Shown here one piece after another: positions 62,097 through 64,000 of a DNA stretch of 64,000 bases. Within the stretch, counting starts at the first letter, position 1. Each line of letters opens with the position of its first letter. This DNA comes from Pseudomonas kilonensis (GTDB taxonomy: Bacteria; Pseudomonadota; Gammaproteobacteria; Pseudomonadales; Pseudomonadaceae). The notes below the pieces were generated by a model, which saw only the letters and a program-made list of their open reading frames with translations, was not told where the DNA came from and did not search any database. The DNA is taken from contig NZ_LHVH01000024.1 of NCBI RefSeq assembly GCF_001269885.1, forward strand, positions 124,001 through 188,000, written 5' to 3'. The position numbers and the translations under genes were made by a program.

Positions 62097-62546
62097 TCAC
62101 TCGCTGGCCTTGAAGGTCACCAGTTCGCCCTTGCGCCACTTGGCGGCCTTGGCGGTGACCGCCTTCAAGGTCTTGGTCAAGCCTTCCTGCAACTGTTCGT
62201 TGGCCGCAAACACGGTCACCACGCTGTGGCCTTCCTTGAACAGGATTGCCTGACCACCGGGGGTCGTGACGAAAGCGTAATCGCCAAGGCCATAGACCGT
62301 CAGCTTGATTTCGCGAAAGCGGATTTCAAACTTGCCACCTTCGCGGCTGGGCAATACCGCCGCGCGAAAATGATCACCGACCTTGAGCTCCAGCCTGGGC
62401 TTGTCATCGACCACCAGGGCCGACTCGGTGTCGATTTCGGCGACATAGATACCTTCGGCGGTCTGCTCGGTGATGTAGACGAAACGTGACTGGAAGAGTT
62501 TGACCAGTTTTGCCCGCAGGTCACCAAGTACGAATAACGCATGCAT
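62097..62546 (-). CDS. Conserved hypothetical protein
   Basis: A ~149-residue soluble protein (MHALFVLGDLRAKLVKLFQSRFVYITEQTAEGIYVAEIDTE...) with alternating strand pattern. I recognise no domain with certainty. The ATG at 62546 is chosen; a TTG at 62567 with GGGGATG upstream is an alternative. The open frame continues 91 codons further upstream, but that part crosses a terminator hairpin and does not look coding. A leaderward terminator lies 42 bases before the start. Confidence 0.65.
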   Translation of the reverse strand: MHALFVLGDLRAKLVKLFQSRFVYITEQTAEGIYVAEIDTESALVVDDKPRLELKVGDHFRAAVLPSREGGKFEIRFREIKLTVYGLGDYAFVTTPGGQAILFKEGHSVVTVFAANEQLQEGLTKTLKAVTAKAAKWRKGELVTFKASE

Positions 62547-62587
62547 GTCGAGATTACTTACTGCCAAGGAAACATCCCCATCATTTG

Positions 62588-62618
62588 AAAAAGGCCCGTC
62601 CTGCACAAAGGACGGACC
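62588..62618 (-). terminator. Terminator-like hairpin in the leader of the conserved unknown
   Basis: Read on the minus strand: GGTCCGTCCT-TTGTGC-AGGACGGGCC followed by T5. The stem has ten pairs including one G-U. It lies upstream of, and in the same direction as, the gene at 62097-62546, so it is either an attenuator or the end of a short independent transcript from 62620-62900. Confidence 0.75.
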
Positions 62619-62974
62619 ACGAGAACCCGTACCGACTGTAGTGTCGTAATGGACCTGTAACTGAAATTCGAAGTGAACGGAGCGCCCTGTCCCGGGCCGA
62701 GAGCAGACTAAAGGTTGCCGCTCTCGCCGTCTTTCCCGGGGGGTCGCCAGAGGCTGAAGGAAAAAGCCACTCTGAGCATCGGAAAAGATGGGACTACTAA
62801 CTTTAGGGAAATTTCTCACTTAAAAAAGCATTTTTCTGACATCGAGCCCAAAAAAAATTGCTTTAGATAGGCGCAACCGTCCACACGACACTGCCGATTC
62901 TAGAGCAGCCGACAGCGTGGAGACTACTCGAAGTACCCGACAATTCGTCGGTAAACCATAGAAAAGGAATTCAC
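62619..62974. other. Intergenic stretch, possible small RNA on the minus strand
   Basis: No coding gene is seen. The minus strand has CTAAAGTTAGTAGTCCCATC around 62805-62786 and several A/T homopolymer runs (62821-62860), and ends in the terminator hairpin at 62588-62618. The plus strand end (62960-62974) supplies AAAAGGA for the small gene at 62975. Confidence 0.4.
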
Positions 62975-63211
62975 ATGGCCACTTTTACAACCCTGCCCCA
63001 CCCCGTCGCCCCTTGCATCGTCGACACAGATGACACCTTTGACGGGGTCGATTGCTTGCCCATTTCGTTGATTCAACCACGTTATCGGGTCGTTTTGGCC
63101 GGCAAGTGTTTTTTTCACATTGAGGAAACATCGACTGGACGAGTAAGAGGTTTCCGAACCGACCATAACGAAGCCTGCTACCTGGCCAGGCGTCTCGAAC
63201 GCAGCGCCTGA
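62975..63211 (+). CDS. Small hypothetical protein
   Basis: A 78-residue protein (MATFTTLPHPVAPCIVDTDDTFDGVDCLPISLIQPRYRV...) preceded by AAAAGGAATTCAC, a good ribosome-binding site. It has three Cys residues, no signal peptide and no membrane segment. The base composition is lower in GC than its neighbours. I recognise no family; the ribosome-binding site and codon use are the main support. Confidence 0.6.
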   Translation: MATFTTLPHPVAPCIVDTDDTFDGVDCLPISLIQPRYRVVLAGKCFFHIEETSTGRVRGFRTDHNEACYLARRLERSA

Positions 63212-63348
63212 GCCTATATATGCCCGTCCATGACTTAACTCAGCCGCCGACGGGCAACTGCTGCCATACTGCCCGCCCAGCGAAGCCGTCGCCCATCGAC
63301 GGATTGCGCACCCATAGCATGAGTATGACTTCGAGGAGAAGGCGCGAC

Positions 63349-63579
63349 GTGACGGAATTTGATATCGGCGAATTTTTTATCCGGGGCGAAGCCAGAGAAG
63401 TCGAAGGCGAGTTCCAGGCCGTCATCGTTATGCGCGCCAAGCCACCCTTGACCACCGTCAGTTGCCACCAGGTGGAGAAGGATCGCTGGTTCAAGACCGC
63501 GGAGATCGCTGCCGAGGCCGCCAGGGAAGCGGCCAAGGCGTTGAAGGCCGCCGTGGATGAAGGGGCCTTGAAAGCCTGA
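63349..63579 (+). CDS. Small conserved hypothetical protein
   Basis: A 76-residue protein starting at GTG, preceded by GAGGAGAAGG, a very strong ribosome-binding site. It consists of a strand-rich N-terminal part (TEFDIGEFFIRGEAREVEGEFQAVIVMRAKPPLTTVSCHQ) and an Ala/Glu/Lys-rich helix (ETAEIAAEAAREAAKALKAAVDEG-like). Longer starts exist in frame (ATG 63319) but lack a ribosome-binding site. No function is recognised. Confidence 0.65.
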   Translation: MTEFDIGEFFIRGEAREVEGEFQAVIVMRAKPPLTTVSCHQVEKDRWFKTAEIAAEAAREAAKALKAAVDEGALKA

Positions 63580-63666
63580 GCCCGATCGAACTCCTGATGA
63601 GCGCTTGCCTCAGATAAAGGGAAGCACCGAGGCGCCACGACGGCGCCCCGACCAAAGGAGACTCCC

Positions 63667-63903
63667 ATGGAACAACCTTCCCACGAACTCAAGACCCTGT
63701 TCGACCAACTGGGCCTGCCCTCCGACGACAAGGCCATTGACGACTTCATCATCGCCCACCCGCTGGCCCCGGAGATCAAGCTGGTGGAGGCCGATTTCTG
63801 GTCGAACCAGCAGAAAGACCTGCTCCGGGAATGGCTGCTCGCCGACGGCGAAGAAGCGGTGCTGGTGGATCAGCTGAACGTGCGTCTGCACGGTGGCAAA
63901 TAG
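63667..63903 (+). CDS. DUF2789 family protein
   Basis: A 78-residue DUF2789 protein with the family pattern HELKTLFDQLGLPSDDKAIDDFIIAHPLAPEIKLVEADFWSNQQKDLLREWLLADGEEA. Small, acidic, helical, of unknown function and common in Pseudomonas. AAAGGAGA precedes the ATG. Confidence 0.9.
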   Translation: MEQPSHELKTLFDQLGLPSDDKAIDDFIIAHPLAPEIKLVEADFWSNQQKDLLREWLLADGEEAVLVDQLNVRLHGGK

Positions 63904-63927
63904 CCTCAAGAGCCACCAGCGCTTTTT

Positions 63928-64000
63928 GTGGCGAGGGGGATTTACCTGTGGGAGCAAAGCTTGCTCGCGATGAAGACGACGCGGTTTTCCAGGAAACCGA
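63928..64000. repeat. Composite repeat, truncated by the window end
   Basis: GTGGCGAGGGGGATTTACCT followed by GTGGGAGCAAAGCTTGCTCGCG, the left half of the nested repeat type found at 19108 and 50661. Confidence 0.8.

Noticed and set aside
62786..62810. FliA-type flagellar promoter (TAAAGTTA ... CCGATG) on the minus strand
   Set aside because: The half-sites resemble the consensus, but the spacing is several bases too long.
62547..62819. N-terminal 91-codon extension of the conserved unknown gene
   Set aside because: It runs through a terminator hairpin and has no coding character or ribosome-binding site at its start.

Overview
This window is chromosomal DNA from a fluorescent-group Pseudomonas (P. 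fluorescens / P. brassicacearum / P. corrugata type). The evidence is high-GC coding DNA with Pseudomonas codon use, the gene order ABC peptide importer-fabI, the neighbouring set miaE-usp-DUF1289-acnB, a fused MrpA/B antiporter operon, a chromosomal type VI secretion (T6SS) locus, and many copies of the short Pseudomonas intergenic palindromes (GTGGGAGCGGGCTTGCTCGCGA and GTGGCGAGGGGATTTATCCCC types). No tRNA, rRNA, CRISPR array, intact insertion sequence or prophage was seen.

Layout. 1-6.8 kb: the 3' end of a peptide/nucleoside-antibiotic ABC importer operon (two binding proteins, two permeases, a double ATPase), then fabI and a terminator. 6.9-19.7 kb: mostly single genes. These are a GAF-GGDEF diguanylate cyclase, an AraC regulator, a LysE exporter, TrkH, a glycine-rich secreted protein, alkylation repair (ada plus an AlkA-like glycosylase), a GFA-family zinc protein, a MipA/OmpV porin-like protein facing an RstAB-like two-component system, miaE, an Anr-type universal stress gene and a DUF1289 protein. 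19.8-22.8 kb: acnB with a GTG start and a long, strongly folded leader. 22.8-26.3 kb: a repeat-rich island. It has three copies of a ~300 bp repeat, two of them flanking a serine-type amino acid transporter in direct orientation, and eight tandem 88-bp units. 26.3-27.2 kb: a 2-hydroxyacid dehydrogenase.

27.2-47.2 kb: a T6SS locus in two divergent arms. tssJ-K-L-M-A run leftward; tssB-C-hcp-tssE-F-G-clpV run rightward, followed by an AT-richer small gene that looks like a stand-alone ADP-ribosyltransferase-type toxin, then vgrG, a MORN-repeat protein and, convergently, a DUF4280 PAAR-like protein. The sheath (TssB/C), tube (Hcp), baseplate (TssE/F/G/K), membrane complex (TssJ/L/M), cap (TssA), unfoldase (ClpV) and spike (VgrG plus the PAAR-like protein) are all present. 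No Fha/PpkA/PppA phosphorylation module is seen.

47.4-53.8 kb: an acyl-CoA-type phosphotransferase with an SDR; a Gfo/Idh/MocA dehydrogenase behind tandem IolR-like operators; and an XRE-cupin regulator with an FAD oxidoreductase, divergent from an EamA exporter across a palindrome. 54.1-60.2 kb: the six-gene Mrp-type cation/proton antiporter operon. 60.4-64 kb: a DUF3995 membrane protein, a glycine-betaine-type binding protein, a conserved unknown behind a leader terminator, and three small conserved genes.

The observations most worth following are the small gene between clpV and vgrG, the acnB leader fold, the 88-bp array with its flanking long repeats, and several palindromic operator candidates. 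Because no computation was possible, family assignments rest on recognised motifs, size and gene context.
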